NCBI GenBank assembly: GCA_015066095.1
Contig: SVPC01000005.1
Location: forward strand, 1 to 64,000
Direction: 5' to 3'
Length of the DNA stretch: 64,000 nucleotides
Source: Oscillospiraceae bacterium
GTDB taxonomy: Bacteria > Bacillota > Clostridia > Oscillospirales > Acutalibacteraceae
In this document: positions 29,752 to 40,965 of the stretch, piece by piece
Layout of the letters: each line of letters starts with the position of its first letter
How positions within the stretch are numbered: position 1 is the first letter of the stretch
Notes under the pieces: model-generated
The model's input: the letters and a program-made list of their open reading frames with translations, nothing else
Databases searched by the model: none
Told to the model about the DNA's origin: nothing
Position numbers and translations under genes: made by a program

Positions 29752-30226
29752 ACTTATCGAGATACTTGTACTAACCCTTTTCGGGGTAGTCATGTATGTA
29801 TCCCAAGTAATAATGGCTTCACTCCCCAATATTGAACTTGTATCATTTTTGATAGTTATAGTTGCTCGTAAATTTAGGTTTAAGTCATTGGTTTCGGTTT
29901 ATGTATTTGTTTTTCTTGAAATTTTGACCTATGGATTTGCACAATGGGTTATAAGTTACCTTTATGTTTGGGCAATTTTAGCGATTGCGGTTTGCCTGTG
30001 CAGTAAGATTGACAATCATATTTTTTACACCATAATTTGTGGTGCATTTGGTCTTTTGTTCGGCGTACTTTGTTCACCTGTGAGTTTTGTTGTGGGTGGT
30101 TTCGGGTACGGTATCAGCTGGATAATAAGCGGTTTATGGTTTGATTTTTTACATTGTTTCGGCAATGCGTTGCTGACATTTTTGTTGTACAAACCATTAA
30201 CAAAAGTGCTTGAAAAGGCTTTATAA
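29714..30226 (+). CDS. ECF transporter S component, likely cobalamin-related
   Basis: Six-TM hydrophobic protein downstream of the riboswitch and DUF4430; a TTG at 29726 with GGAG upstream is an alternative start. Confidence 0.75.
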   Translation: MEIVLKSHIHQHKLIEILVLTLFGVVMYVSQVIMASLPNIELVSFLIVIVARKFRFKSLVSVYVFVFLEILTYGFAQWVISYLYVWAILAIAVCLCSKIDNHIFYTIICGAFGLLFGVLCSPVSFVVGGFGYGISWIISGLWFDFLHCFGNALLTFLLYKPLTKVLEKAL

Positions 30227-30240
30227 ATAGCAATTCTCTT

Positions 30241-30273
30241 AGTGGTAGAGTGAATTTTTGTTACTCTACCACT
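30241..30273 (+). terminator. Terminator
   Basis: AGTGGTAGAGT / ACTCTACCACT then ATTTTTTT. Confidence 0.8.
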
Positions 30274-30361
30274 ATTTTTTTGTTTGTAGACAAATAAATT
30301 TGGTGTTTAGATTGAAAATTTTCTACCCAAACTGTATAATGGTAATAAAGATTTTTGAAAG

Positions 30362-31240
30362 GTGATAAAAATGGCTTGGAAAATTATTACTGACTCATCC
30401 GCAAATCTTACCGATGCACAGATTGCAGAGTACGGCGTAGAAATTCTTTCTTTGAAATATTACATTGGCGACGAGGGCTATGAAAGTTATATCAAAGGCG
30501 AAAAAATAGATTATAGTAATGTATATAAAATCTTGCGTGAAAAGGGTAAAATTACGACATCCCTTGCAAATCGTGAAGATTGCGACAAGGTGATTCTTCC
30601 CGTTTTGGAAGAAGGATATGATGCTTTGATTCTGTCTTTTTCGTCAGGTCTTTCGGGCACATGTCAAACAATTATAAATTCGGTAGAAGATTATAAAGAA
30701 ATGTTCCCCGAAAGAGAAATTGTTGTTGTAGATACCCTTTGTGCTTCTATGGGTCAGGGTTTATTAGTACATTATGCAGTTAAACTTAAAAACGAGGGTA
30801 AGACACTCCAAGAGGTTGCCGAATGGGCAGAAAATAACAAACTTAATATTTGCCACACCTTTACATTGGACGATTTGTTCTTCTTAAAACGCGGTGGAAG
30901 ACTTTCGGGCACAAGCGCGGTTGTTGGATCACTTATGAACATAAAACCGCTTATGCATGTGGCTGATGACGGCAAACTTTATGTAACGGGTAAGGCGCGC
31001 GGTAGAAAGGCGGCAATAAACCACCTTATTGACTCTGTGGGTGAAAAAGGTATTGATGTGGAAAATCAAGACATCTATATCGTGCACGGCGATTGCGAAG
31101 ACGAGGCCAAGATTATCGGTGAGGCTGTAAAAGAAAAATATAATGTAAAAAATGTTATATACAACTGCTTAGACCCCGTTATTGCTTCGCACGCAGGCCC
31201 CGGCACATTGGCTATATTCTTTGTTGGCAAAGAAAGATAA
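30362..31240 (+). CDS. DegV family protein
   Basis: [43 protein letters not shown]. Confidence 0.93.
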   Translation: MIKMAWKIITDSSANLTDAQIAEYGVEILSLKYYIGDEGYESYIKGEKIDYSNVYKILREKGKITTSLANREDCDKVILPVLEEGYDALILSFSSGLSGTCQTIINSVEDYKEMFPEREIVVVDTLCASMGQGLLVHYAVKLKNEGKTLQEVAEWAENNKLNICHTFTLDDLFFLKRGGRLSGTSAVVGSLMNIKPLMHVADDGKLYVTGKARGRKAAINHLIDSVGEKGIDVENQDIYIVHGDCEDEAKIIGEAVKEKYNVKNVIYNCLDPVIASHAGPGTLAIFFVGKER

Positions 31241-31343
31241 AATAAAAGGCTGCTTCGGCAGTCTTTTTGTTTTTCTGTATGCTTGTATTTATGTATTGAT
31301 TTTGAAAAATGGGTGTGCTACAATAATCTTGAGGTGTTGCAAA

Positions 31344-32255
31344 ATGTTAGAATTTGTAAAAAGCACTAAGTTTAAAAACTTTTCTGCATACATAGCGGTA
31401 ATTGCTATAGCGGTTGGTTTGACATTTAATTATCAACTTTTTATAGTGGAAAATGGTTTTGCTCCGGCGGGTATAAACGGCATTGCCACAATGATACAGT
31501 ATAAAACAGGGTTTAGTATAGGTTATATGTCATTACTTATAAATACACCTCTTTGTGTGTTGGCATACTTTCTTGTTGATAAAACTTTTGCCAAACGCTC
31601 ATTGGTTTTTTGTGTTACATATTCGCTTGTATTTTTGTATTTGCAAAAATTGGGTTTTGAAGATTTTCAGTATATAACAAATGGACACGACACAATTTTC
31701 CCGGTAATTTTAAGCGGTGTTATAAGCGGATTTGTTTATGGTGTATGCTTTAGAACAAATTCGTCCACAGGCGGAACAGATATTGTTTCAAAATATATAA
31801 GCCTAAAGCGCCCGCAACTTAATTTTTTCTGGGTGACATTTATCTTAAATGCGGTTGTCGCTGCGGTATCGTTCTTTGTTTACGCAACACCCTTGGAAGA
31901 TGGCGGTATGGTTTACGATTATAAGCCTATTTGTCTTTGTGTTATGTATTGTTTTATTTCAAGTTTTGTGGGCAGTTATATTATAAAGGGTACAAAAAGC
32001 GCTTGTAAATTTACTATTATTACTACCCATCCAAATGAAATTACCGAAGAAATAACCAATAGTTTGCATCATTCTTCTACCGAAATTTCGGCACTCGGCT
32101 CTTTTAGCCATGATAAGAAAACAGTTCTTATTTGTGTTATAAACCGTCATCAAATAATAGATTTTAAAAATATTATTTCAAAATATGATAATACGTTTGC
32201 ATTTGCGGAAACTGTAAATGAAACGGTAGGTAATTTTAAACAGATTAAGAGGTAG
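31344..32255 (+). CDS. YitT family membrane protein with DUF2179
   Basis: FAPAGINGIATMIQYKTGFSIGYMSLLINTPL; C-terminal ITNSLHHSSTEISALGSFSHDKKTVLICVI; start set to MLEFVKSTK. Confidence 0.88.
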   Translation: MLEFVKSTKFKNFSAYIAVIAIAVGLTFNYQLFIVENGFAPAGINGIATMIQYKTGFSIGYMSLLINTPLCVLAYFLVDKTFAKRSLVFCVTYSLVFLYLQKLGFEDFQYITNGHDTIFPVILSGVISGFVYGVCFRTNSSTGGTDIVSKYISLKRPQLNFFWVTFILNAVVAAVSFFVYATPLEDGGMVYDYKPICLCVMYCFISSFVGSYIIKGTKSACKFTIITTHPNEITEEITNSLHHSSTEISALGSFSHDKKTVLICVINRHQIIDFKNIISKYDNTFAFAETVNETVGNFKQIKR

Positions 32256-32257
32256 AT

Positions 32258-33010
32258 ATGCAACTTGTGTTATTAACGGCCTTGGGTGTTGGCGGTGCTA
32301 CTGTGCTCGGCTCGCTTTTAGGCTTTGCTTTTAAAAGAATATCCCACAAATTTTCTGATATCGTGCTTTCTTTTGCCGCAGGTATAATGCTTGCGGCGGC
32401 GGTTATCGGTCTTGTTATTCCGTCGCTTGAATATGGTGGAAAGTTTAGTGTTTTAATAACGGTAGTAGGTATCTTTACGGGTGCGCTGTGTTTAAATCTC
32501 ATTGATAAACTTGTTCCGCACTTGCATAAACTAGTGGGTAATGATATTGAAAATCATCACAATGCCGACCTATCAAAGGTTTTACTTTTTGTTTTGGCAA
32601 TAGCTATTCATAATCTGCCCGAGGGTATTGCTGCAGGTGTGGGCTTTGGCTCGGGGGATACGAGCGGTGCGCTTATTATTGCGGGCGGTATAGCTCTTCA
32701 AAACATTCCTGAGGGAATGGTGATTATAGCACCTATGTTAGCGGCAGGCGTTAGCCCGAGAAAGACCTTTGTTTGTGCTATGATAACAGGTCTTGTAGAG
32801 GTTGTAGGCACATTTGTGGGGTATTTTGCAGTTAATATTGCTGCGGCTGTGTTGCCGTTTGCTTTGGCTTTTGCAGGCGGCACGATGCTTTATGTAATAA
32901 GTGATGAAATGATACCCGAAACTCACGCACACGGTAGTCAAAGGGGCGCTACCTATTCACTGCTGGTAGGTTTTTGTGTTATGCTTATTATGGATAAATT
33001 ATTAGGATAA
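32258..33010 (+). CDS. ZIP family metal transporter
   Basis: AIAIHNLPEGIAAGVGFG; IALQNIPEGMVI. Confidence 0.92.
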   Translation: MQLVLLTALGVGGATVLGSLLGFAFKRISHKFSDIVLSFAAGIMLAAAVIGLVIPSLEYGGKFSVLITVVGIFTGALCLNLIDKLVPHLHKLVGNDIENHHNADLSKVLLFVLAIAIHNLPEGIAAGVGFGSGDTSGALIIAGGIALQNIPEGMVIIAPMLAAGVSPRKTFVCAMITGLVEVVGTFVGYFAVNIAAAVLPFALAFAGGTMLYVISDEMIPETHAHGSQRGATYSLLVGFCVMLIMDKLLG

Positions 33011-33017
33011 AATAAAT

Positions 33018-33048
33018 TGCGGTAAGAGTGAAATTTCACTTTGCCGCA
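33018..33048 (+). terminator. Terminator
   Basis: TGCGGTAAGAGTGAAA / TTTCACTTTGCCGCA then T-run. Confidence 0.75.
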
Positions 33049-33229
33049 TTTTTTATGCTATTTACTTTAGTTTTTAAAATTTAGAAAAATTATGTTTTGT
33101 CGTTAAATAAAGAGATACAAAAAAGGGAAAACCAAATTATAGCAGGTGGTTGACTTTTTTAGGGCTTTTTGGTACAATTATTTTGTAAAATTGTGTAGTT
33201 TTTTAAATTTTGAAAGGCGGAATAAAAAT

Positions 33230-34417
33230 ATGAAAAATTTTAGCAATTATAAAGATTATGATTTAAAGGAAAATTTGCATATTCAGTCTAAGGTGGTACA
33301 CGGCGCACTTGGTTGTGAACCGCTTACAGGTGCTGTTAGTATGCCTATATTCCAGTCGGCAACTTTCCGCCATCCCGAACTTGGAAATTCCACCGGTTTT
33401 GATTATAGCCGTCTTGAGAATCCCACCCGTCAAGAACTTGAGCGCACAATGGCAATTCTTGAAGGTGGTGTAAAAGGTTTTGCTTTTTCTAGCGGACAAG
33501 CTGCAAATATGGCAGTTTTCTCCCTTTTAGATGTGGGTGACCACGTTATTATGTCGGACGATATTTACGGTGGCACTTCACGTATCATGAATGATATATT
33601 CGGTAAGTACGGTATTACCCACACTTGCGTTGATATGTCTGATTTAGATGCTGTAAAGAATGCTATTACTCCTAAAACTCGTATGTTATTTGTAGAAACT
33701 CCCACCAATCCTTGTATGAAGGTGGCAGATATTGCGGCAGTTTCGGGGATCGCAAAATCTATCGGTGCTTTGACCGTTGTTGATAATACATTTTTAACCC
33801 CGTATTTCCAACAACCGCTTAAACTCGGTGCTGATATTGTTACCCACAGTTCTACCAAGTATTTGGGTGGTCATAACGATACAATTTCGGGTATTGTGGT
33901 AATCAAAGACGATGAAGAATTGGTATCAAAAGTGCGTGTTCATATCAAATCTCACGGCAGTCAGTTGTCGCCTATGGACTCTTGGCTTGTGCTTCGCGGT
34001 ATAAAGACACTTGCTGTGCGTATGGACAAGCATAATGAAAATGCTTTTAAGGTGGCAAATTGGCTTCGCACCCAACCAAAGGTTAAAAAGGTTTATTATG
34101 TAGGTTTCGAAGACCACAGAGATTATGAAATTACTAAGAAACAAACCACAGGCTTTGGCGGTATGATTTCTTTTGCGGTGGATGAGTTTGAAACTGTTAA
34201 GAAAATACTAAAAAATGTCGATATGGTAATGTTTGCCGAAAGTCTTGGCGGTACCGAAACACTTATAACCTATCCCACAACCCAAACCCATGAAGACACA
34301 CCCAAAGAAATGAAAGAAATGCTTGGTATTGATGAATGTTTCTTGCGTTTGTCGGTTGGTATTGAAAATGCGGATGATATTATTGCAGATTTAGACCGCG
34401 CTATGAATGGACAATAA
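33230..34417 (+). CDS. Cys/Met metabolism PLP-dependent enzyme (cystathionine gamma-synthase / methionine gamma-lyase-like)
   Basis: AFSSGQAANMAVFSLL; THSSTKYLGGHNDTISG; ESLGGTETLITYPTTQTHED. Confidence 0.92.
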   Translation: MKNFSNYKDYDLKENLHIQSKVVHGALGCEPLTGAVSMPIFQSATFRHPELGNSTGFDYSRLENPTRQELERTMAILEGGVKGFAFSSGQAANMAVFSLLDVGDHVIMSDDIYGGTSRIMNDIFGKYGITHTCVDMSDLDAVKNAITPKTRMLFVETPTNPCMKVADIAAVSGIAKSIGALTVVDNTFLTPYFQQPLKLGADIVTHSSTKYLGGHNDTISGIVVIKDDEELVSKVRVHIKSHGSQLSPMDSWLVLRGIKTLAVRMDKHNENAFKVANWLRTQPKVKKVYYVGFEDHRDYEITKKQTTGFGGMISFAVDEFETVKKILKNVDMVMFAESLGGTETLITYPTTQTHEDTPKEMKEMLGIDECFLRLSVGIENADDIIADLDRAMNGQ

Positions 34418-34420
34418 AAA

Positions 34421-35314
34421 ATGAGATTTACTAAAATGCAGGCGTTTGGTAACGACTATGTTTATATCGACGCCATAAACCAAAAATTACCCGATTTACC
34501 GAAGCTTGCCCGTTTTGTCAGTGATAGGCATTTCGGTATCGGTTCTGACGGGATGGTGCTTATTTGCCCATCCGACAAGGCGGATTTCCGTATGCGTATG
34601 TTTAACCCTGACGGTACAGAGGGTGAAATGTGCGGTAACGCACTTCGCAGTGTGGGTAAGTATGTTTACGACCACGCGCTTACAGATAAGACTGAACTTA
34701 CTGTAGAAACATTAGGTGGCATACAGCATTTGTGGTTAACGGTTGAAAAACGTGAACCCAAAGACGGCGAAAAGCAAATGCCGTATCAAAACCGCGGTTT
34801 TGTAAGTAATATTCGTGCTAATATCGGCAAACCGCGTCTTGACACAAAGGTTATCCCTGTTTTAAGTGATAAGCCAGAGTTTATAGAACAACCTGTTGAG
34901 ATTTTGGACAAAACCTTTAATATAACTGCCGTGTCTTGGGGTAACCCACATACCGCAATGTTTGTAGACGACCTTTATTTTGATGTGCATAAATATGGCA
35001 GAGAAATCGAGTATAAAACCGACCTTTTCCCCAACAAAACCAATGTTACTTTCGCGCAACTTGTAAGCCGTGATTATATAAAAATGCGCGAGTGGGAACG
35101 CGGTACTGGTGAGACAATTGGTTGCGGTACAGGTTGTGCTACTGCGGTTGTTGCAGGTGTTCTTACAGGCAGATGCGACCGCAAGGTTACGGTTGAACAA
35201 ATCGGCGGTCCGCTTTATATTGAGTGGGACGAAGAAACTGGCGATATGTTTATGACAGGCCCCAGCCATAATGTATTTGAGGGTGAAATCGATATCACTC
35301 ATTTAGGAGAATAG
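34421..35314 (+). CDS. dapF: Diaminopimelate epimerase
   Basis: FTKMQAFGNDYVYID; NPDGTEGEMCGNALR; ERGTGETIGCGTGCATAVVA. Confidence 0.96.
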   Translation: MRFTKMQAFGNDYVYIDAINQKLPDLPKLARFVSDRHFGIGSDGMVLICPSDKADFRMRMFNPDGTEGEMCGNALRSVGKYVYDHALTDKTELTVETLGGIQHLWLTVEKREPKDGEKQMPYQNRGFVSNIRANIGKPRLDTKVIPVLSDKPEFIEQPVEILDKTFNITAVSWGNPHTAMFVDDLYFDVHKYGREIEYKTDLFPNKTNVTFAQLVSRDYIKMREWERGTGETIGCGTGCATAVVAGVLTGRCDRKVTVEQIGGPLYIEWDEETGDMFMTGPSHNVFEGEIDITHLGE

Positions 35315-35315
35315 T

Positions 35316-36782
35316 ATGAAACTTTCGCAAATTCTTGAAAATGCCGAATATACCATAGTTCAAGGCGGTATTGACGCAGAAATTTCTGATATTATATACG
35401 ACTCACGCAAACTGGTGACAGGTTGCGTGTTCGTTTGTATGGTGGGCGCGGTTGTAGACGGTCATTCGTTTATTCCCGAAGCCATAGAAAAAGGTGCTAT
35501 TGCTGTTGTGGTAGAAAAGGATGTAGAAAATATCCCTGCAAATATTACTGTTATAAAAGTAACATCCACGCGCCGTGCGTTGGCGCTTATGTCGGCGGCA
35601 TTTTTTGGCGAGCCTGCAAAAGAACTTATAACAGTTGGCCTTACAGGTACAAAAGGCAAGACCACTACTACTTATATGATAAAAAGCGTACTTGAAAGTG
35701 CTGGTTTTAAAACGGGTCTAATTGGTACTACCGGTGTTTTAATAGGTCACGAAAAATTGCCCACTAAAAACACTACTCCCGAATCTTATGAATTGCATAA
35801 ACTTTTCCGCCAAATGGTGGACAAGGGTTGCAAGTATGCCGTTATGGAGGTTTCGTCACAAGGTTTAAAACTCGACCGCACCGCGGGGATAGAGTTCGAT
35901 TTTGGTGTCTTTACCAACCTTTCGCCCGACCATATAGGTCCGCACGAGCACGACAGTTTCGAGGAATATATTGACTGTAAGAGTATGCTTTTCCGTCAAT
36001 GTAAAACTGCTATTGTTAATGCAGATGATGAGCATACAAATGCAGTTTTAAAGGGCCACACCTGTAAAGTGCTGACTTTTTCGGCAAAAGGTCAAGCCGA
36101 TTTAAAAGCGAGTGATATTGAGTTTATAAAAGATGGCGGAAACTTAGGTATGCGCTTTAATGTGAGTGGTAAGGTCAATACCCCTGTTGTGATTTATACC
36201 CCTGGTCTTTTCTCGGTTTACAACAGTCTTGTTACTATACTTTGCTGTGCGCTTTTGGGTGCTGAAACAAATGCTATATTAGAAGGGCTTTTAAAGGTAA
36301 AGGTAAAGGGCAGGGTAGAAATAGTACCTTGCAGTGATGACTTTTCGGTTATTATCGACTATGCTCACAATGAGGTTAGTACAAAGAGTGTGCTTACTAC
36401 ACTTATGGAATATAAGCCTAATCGTATGATATGCGTTTTCGGTGGCGGGGGTAATCGTTCCCGTATGCGCCGTTACGATATGGGTGAGGTTGCCGGTGCG
36501 ATGGCAGACCTTTGTGTTTTGACAGAAGACAACCCACGTGATGAAGATTTGCGCCAGATAAATGACGATATTAAAATCGGTCTTGCAAAGAGTAATGGCA
36601 AGTATATCGAAATTGATGACCGCAAGGAAGCTATAAAGTACTGTATCCAAAATGCCCAAAAAGGCGATATGATTGTGCTTCTTGGAAAAGGACATCAAAC
36701 ATATCAAGAGCGTAAAGGTGTGAAATACCATTTCGATGAACGCGAAGCGGTGGCTCAAATTAAAGAAGAATTAGGAATATAA
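35316..36782 (+). CDS. murE: UDP-MurNAc-tripeptide synthetase, probably meso-DAP adding
   Basis: VGLTGTKGKTTTTYMI; LTEDNPRDEDLRQI; follows dapF. Confidence 0.95.
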   Translation: MKLSQILENAEYTIVQGGIDAEISDIIYDSRKLVTGCVFVCMVGAVVDGHSFIPEAIEKGAIAVVVEKDVENIPANITVIKVTSTRRALALMSAAFFGEPAKELITVGLTGTKGKTTTTYMIKSVLESAGFKTGLIGTTGVLIGHEKLPTKNTTPESYELHKLFRQMVDKGCKYAVMEVSSQGLKLDRTAGIEFDFGVFTNLSPDHIGPHEHDSFEEYIDCKSMLFRQCKTAIVNADDEHTNAVLKGHTCKVLTFSAKGQADLKASDIEFIKDGGNLGMRFNVSGKVNTPVVIYTPGLFSVYNSLVTILCCALLGAETNAILEGLLKVKVKGRVEIVPCSDDFSVIIDYAHNEVSTKSVLTTLMEYKPNRMICVFGGGGNRSRMRRYDMGEVAGAMADLCVLTEDNPRDEDLRQINDDIKIGLAKSNGKYIEIDDRKEAIKYCIQNAQKGDMIVLLGKGHQTYQERKGVKYHFDEREAVAQIKEELGI

Positions 36783-36783
36783 T

Positions 36784-36810
36784 AAAAATCATCCCAAGCG
36801 GATGATTTTT
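36784..36810 (+). terminator. Terminator
   Basis: AAAAATCATCC / GGATGATTTTT. Confidence 0.75.
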
Positions 36811-37044
36811 ATTTTTGCTGTTATAATGAATTTTCGAAAAAGAAAAAATATAAAAAATGGCTCAAAAAACACGTAAAATCGAAAATTTTTTCAGTTATTA
36901 TTACAAAAATCAAAAATGTAAACAAAAATTGATTGTTAAATTAATGACGATGTGATATAATATTCGTTACCTATTTTCAAAAAGGGAATAAACTTAATAT
37001 ATTTGTTTTCCCTTATTCAATTTTAAATTTTTAGGAGTGAGAGA

Positions 37045-39132
37045 ATGAAATTGGAATTAGTCTTGGTAATATGTACTTTTTTGGGTTCATTATTTGCATT
37101 GTTTTATGCAATTATTACCGCAAATCGCGTTTTAAAATTCTCGGAAGGCACTGAAAAAATGAAGAAGATAGCTTCGGCTATTCGTTCTGGTGCAAATGCA
37201 TATTTAAAAAGACAGTATAAGGTAGTTGCAATTTTCTTTGCGGCTATGTTTGTTGTTTTAGCAACTATGGCAGCATTTGAAATGCTTACCTGGTATGTGG
37301 CATTTGCATTTGTTACGGGCGGATTCTTTTCGGCATTGTCCGGCTACGTTGGTATGAAAATAGCTACAGCTGCTAATAGCAGAACGGCAAATGCTTGTAG
37401 GACGGGACTTAATAAAGGTCTTAGAATTGCTTTTTCAGCCGGTTCAGTTATGGGCTTTACAGTGGTAGGCTTGGGTCTTTTGGATATTTCAATTTGGTTC
37501 GCACTTTTGAAATTTGTTTTCGGATGTACTGAATCACAAATCACAAGTTCAATGCTTACCTTTGGCATGGGTGCTTCATCAATGGCTTTATTTGCCCGTG
37601 TTGGCGGCGGTGTTTTCACCAAAGCAGCAGATGTAGGTGCCGACTTGGTTGGTAAGGTAGAAGCAGGCATCCCTGAGGATGACCCTCGTAACCCTGCGGT
37701 TATTGCAGATAATGTAGGCGATAATGTAGGTGACGTTGCAGGTATGGGAGCGGACCTTTATGAGTCTTATGTTGGCTCGATTATCTCCGCTTCAGCTTTG
37801 GGTGTTGCGGCATTTGGCAATTTTAACGCAATGGCAGTCCCGATGATTATGGCGGCAATTGGTATAGTATGTTCTATTATTGGTACCTTCTTTGTTCGAA
37901 CCAAAGAGGGGGCAAGTCAAAAAGATTTGTTGAAATCTTTAAGCAGAGGTACTAATTTTAGTGCAATAGTTATTGCTATAGCAACTCTTCCTTTGATATA
38001 TTTTGTGTTAGGAAAAGAAAATATTGGTTTTTATTTTTCAACCTTGGCAGGTCTTGTTGCTGGTGTGCTTATTGGTCATTCAACAGAATTGTTCACAAGC
38101 GAATCATATAAACCTACGCGCAAACTTGCAGAAAAGAGCGAAACTGGCTCTGCTACAATTATTATAGGCGGTTTGTCATTGGGTATGCTTTCAACTGCAA
38201 TTCCGATAATAATAATTGCGGTTTGCGTATTGGCAGCTTATGCAACAGCAGGTGGTTTTTCCGGCAATGGTGCCGACTTTGGTCTTTATGGTATAGCTTT
38301 GGCTGCTGTTGGTATGCTTTCTACTTTGGGTATTACACTTGCTACAGATGCATATGGTCCTGTTGCAGATAACGCAGGTGGTATTGCTCAGATGGCAGGT
38401 CTTGAACCGGAAGTTCGTGAGCGTACTGATTCACTTGATGCGTTGGGAAATACAACTGCGGCTACAGGCAAGGGTTTTGCAATAGGTTCGGCAGCACTTA
38501 CCGCCTTAGCATTGATGGCCTCATACATAGATAAAGTTAAAGAGGTTGGCGGTAAGGTAGAGGCATTTGACCTTATGAATCCCACGGTTCTTATAGGTTT
38601 ATTTATAGGTGCTTGTTTGCCATTCGTTTTTGCGGCTCTCACAATGGAATCTGTAGGTAAAGCGGCACAATCAGTTGTGGTAGAGGTTCGTCGTCAGTTC
38701 AGAGAGATAAAAGGTATTATGACTGGTAAAGCTGACCCCGATTATGCGAAATGTGTTGATTTGTGTACAAAGGCAAGTCTTAAGGAAATGATACTTCCCA
38801 CTCTAGTGGCAATAGTGATACCTGTCCTGGTAGGTATGATTTTGGGGGTTACCGGTGTTGTCGGAATGCTTGCAGGTGCCACTGTCAGCGGATTTTTGTT
38901 AGCAATATTTATGTCAAATTCCGGCGGTGCTTGGGATAATGCTAAGAAGTATATTGAGTCAGGTGTTCACGGTGGTAAAGGAAGTGAACAACATAAAGCG
39001 GCAGTTGTTGGTGATACTGTTGGGGATCCTTTTAAAGATACATCAGGACCCGCAATTAACATTTTAATTAAATTGTTATCAATGGTCTCCATTGTTTTTG
39101 CGGCTTTGGTGGTAAACTATAGCATATTTTAA
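37045..39132 (+). CDS. hppA: Membrane-bound ion-pumping pyrophosphatase
   Basis: [70 protein letters not shown]. Confidence 0.96.
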   Translation: MKLELVLVICTFLGSLFALFYAIITANRVLKFSEGTEKMKKIASAIRSGANAYLKRQYKVVAIFFAAMFVVLATMAAFEMLTWYVAFAFVTGGFFSALSGYVGMKIATAANSRTANACRTGLNKGLRIAFSAGSVMGFTVVGLGLLDISIWFALLKFVFGCTESQITSSMLTFGMGASSMALFARVGGGVFTKAADVGADLVGKVEAGIPEDDPRNPAVIADNVGDNVGDVAGMGADLYESYVGSIISASALGVAAFGNFNAMAVPMIMAAIGIVCSIIGTFFVRTKEGASQKDLLKSLSRGTNFSAIVIAIATLPLIYFVLGKENIGFYFSTLAGLVAGVLIGHSTELFTSESYKPTRKLAEKSETGSATIIIGGLSLGMLSTAIPIIIIAVCVLAAYATAGGFSGNGADFGLYGIALAAVGMLSTLGITLATDAYGPVADNAGGIAQMAGLEPEVRERTDSLDALGNTTAATGKGFAIGSAALTALALMASYIDKVKEVGGKVEAFDLMNPTVLIGLFIGACLPFVFAALTMESVGKAAQSVVVEVRRQFREIKGIMTGKADPDYAKCVDLCTKASLKEMILPTLVAIVIPVLVGMILGVTGVVGMLAGATVSGFLLAIFMSNSGGAWDNAKKYIESGVHGGKGSEQHKAAVVGDTVGDPFKDTSGPAINILIKLLSMVSIVFAALVVNYSIF

Positions 39133-39140
39133 GGTAATAA

Positions 39141-39175
39141 AAAATCTCTTACGTAAAATAAACGTAAGAGATTTT
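39141..39175. terminator. Bidirectional terminator between convergent genes
   Basis: AAAATCTCTTACGT / ACGTAAGAGATTTT. Confidence 0.8.
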
Positions 39176-39197
39176 ATTTTTTATCGTAATTTTGTTG

Positions 39198-40202
39198 TTA
39201 TTTACCTAACATTTTGTGTACAATCGGCCAAGCATCATCAGCATAGAAGCGGTGACCTGCATTACCCACAACAAGTTGACAGCGATCTGCAATGCTGTGT
39301 TCTTCCCAAACGCGCTTACCGGCTGCAAATACTTCTTTTGCACCGTCAATGGGGAAAAGATTATCATCTTTTCCGCTTACTTGAACATAATATTTTGGAT
39401 AAGACATAGCAATAAGGTCGCCCATTTCGAAAACATTGCCTATGTTGGGAATATAGTTACAGGTGCAGTGGTCGATTCTGCCTATAGAATCTTTATATGT
39501 ACTGTTAGAACAAGAAGGCATTACGAGTTTAATGCGGTCTTCAAGTGCTGCAACATAGGTTGTGGTGGTACCACCGCCCGAGTTGCCCATACAACAAAGA
39601 TTAGAAAGGTCAACTTTATCAGCAAAGTGTTTTTCCAAAACATCTATAAGTCGGGATACATCCCATACGCGTTCGCCAATGGTGGTTCTACCCATTAAAA
39701 GTGCGTTCATAGAGCCTTCTTTGCAAGAAATTCTACCGGGGCCCATAGCGGACTCACCAAGGTTGCGTTGTTCCATAGCAACTGCGGCAAAGCCTTCTTT
39801 TATAGCTCTTACCGAGAAGTCGCGGTCACCGTTTTTAATAATATCCTCTTCACCGTCAAATTTAGGTCTGCCAAGAGAAACATGCATACCTTTTGAATGG
39901 CCTTGAAGACAAATAATAATGGGCGGATTTTCAATGCCGTCGGGCAGCCACATATGGCAAGGTACACGGTAGCCGTCTTCACTCTGGAAGGTGAAGCGGA
40001 TTTCGGTAAAGCCTTCGTGTTTTTCTTCAAACTCTACTTGCATATCGCTGTCGCAAAGTTCAAACTTATCCATACCTAAAAGGTCACGAAGCTTTTGACG
40101 AGCTTCTGCTTTCCACTGGTCGTAGTTTTCACCTGTGTAGGAAAAAGTAGGTTTTAAAACTTTTTGCACGAGTTTTTTGCTGAATTCGAAATTACTGGGC
40201 AT
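39198..40202 (-). CDS. Alpha/beta hydrolase (acetyl-xylan esterase/dienelactone hydrolase-like)
   Basis: VPCHMWLPDGIENPPIIICLQGHSKGMH; LCCMGNSGGGTTTTYVAALEDRI; NAGHRFYADDAW. Confidence 0.85.
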   Translation of the reverse strand: MPSNFEFSKKLVQKVLKPTFSYTGENYDQWKAEARQKLRDLLGMDKFELCDSDMQVEFEEKHEGFTEIRFTFQSEDGYRVPCHMWLPDGIENPPIIICLQGHSKGMHVSLGRPKFDGEEDIIKNGDRDFSVRAIKEGFAAVAMEQRNLGESAMGPGRISCKEGSMNALLMGRTTIGERVWDVSRLIDVLEKHFADKVDLSNLCCMGNSGGGTTTTYVAALEDRIKLVMPSCSNSTYKDSIGRIDHCTCNYIPNIGNVFEMGDLIAMSYPKYYVQVSGKDDNLFPIDGAKEVFAAGKRVWEEHSIADRCQLVVGNAGHRFYADDAWPIVHKMLGK

Positions 40203-40410
40203 GATGAACGCTCCTTTGTTTTATTTGTGTTTATTATGTAATAAACACATAAATGGTTTACAAGCAAAGTATAACATAAACAAAGTGTGGTGTAAATGCA
40301 AATTTAGCCGTTAGAGTTTATTTATTAGCCGTATTTTTATAAATTGACAATTATTATATTTATAACATTCAAATATAGTTTAAGCATAAAAAATGAGGTG
40401 AAATTTCACC

Positions 40411-40965
40411 TCATTTTTGTTTTAGATAATTTTCTTTGCCCGTTTCATAAAGATTATTGCCGTCGTTGTCAATTATTACAACAACAGGAAAATCTTCTAC
40501 ATAAAGTTTGCGTATAGCTTCTGCTCCAAGGTCGTCATAGGCTATAATTTCACATTTTTTAATGCATTTTGAAAGTAATGCACCGCAACCGCCTATTGCG
40601 CCAAAGTAAACGGCACCGTGGGTTTTCATAGCATCAATTACTTCGTCGTTTCGTTTGCCTTTGCCAATCATACCCGTAAGCCCCAGTTTTATAAGGTCGG
40701 GACTGTAAGCATCCATTCGGTAAGAGGTGGTGGGTCCTGCCGAGCCTATGATTTCACCCGGCTTTGCAGGGGTAGGGCCTACAAAGTAAATAATACTGTC
40801 TTTAATGTCTAACGGTAAAGGCTCACCTTTGTTTATAAGTTCGCACAATCGTTTATGCGCGGCATCGCGAGCGGTGTAAATTGCGCCGGTAATAAGACAA
40901 CTGTCGCCCGATTTTAGTGTTTTTACTGTATCACGGGTTAAGGGAGTGGTGATTTTGGTAGCCAT
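40411..40965 (-). CDS. Class I fumarate hydratase, beta subunit
   Basis: ITGAIYTARDAAHKRL; YFVGPTPAKPGEIIGSAGPTTSYRMD; GAIGGCGALLSK. Confidence 0.94.
   Translation of the reverse strand: MATKITTPLTRDTVKTLKSGDSCLITGAIYTARDAAHKRLCELINKGEPLPLDIKDSIIYFVGPTPAKPGEIIGSAGPTTSYRMDAYSPDLIKLGLTGMIGKGKRNDEVIDAMKTHGAVYFGAIGGCGALLSKCIKKCEIIAYDDLGAEAIRKLYVEDFPVVVIIDNDGNNLYETGKENYLKQK

Noticed and set aside
40389-40418. Perfect palindrome AAAAATGAGGTGAAATTTCACCTCATTTTT
   Set aside because: Most simply the terminator at the fumarase operon end, overlapping the stop codon; similar GGTGAAATTTCACC hairpins occur elsewhere.
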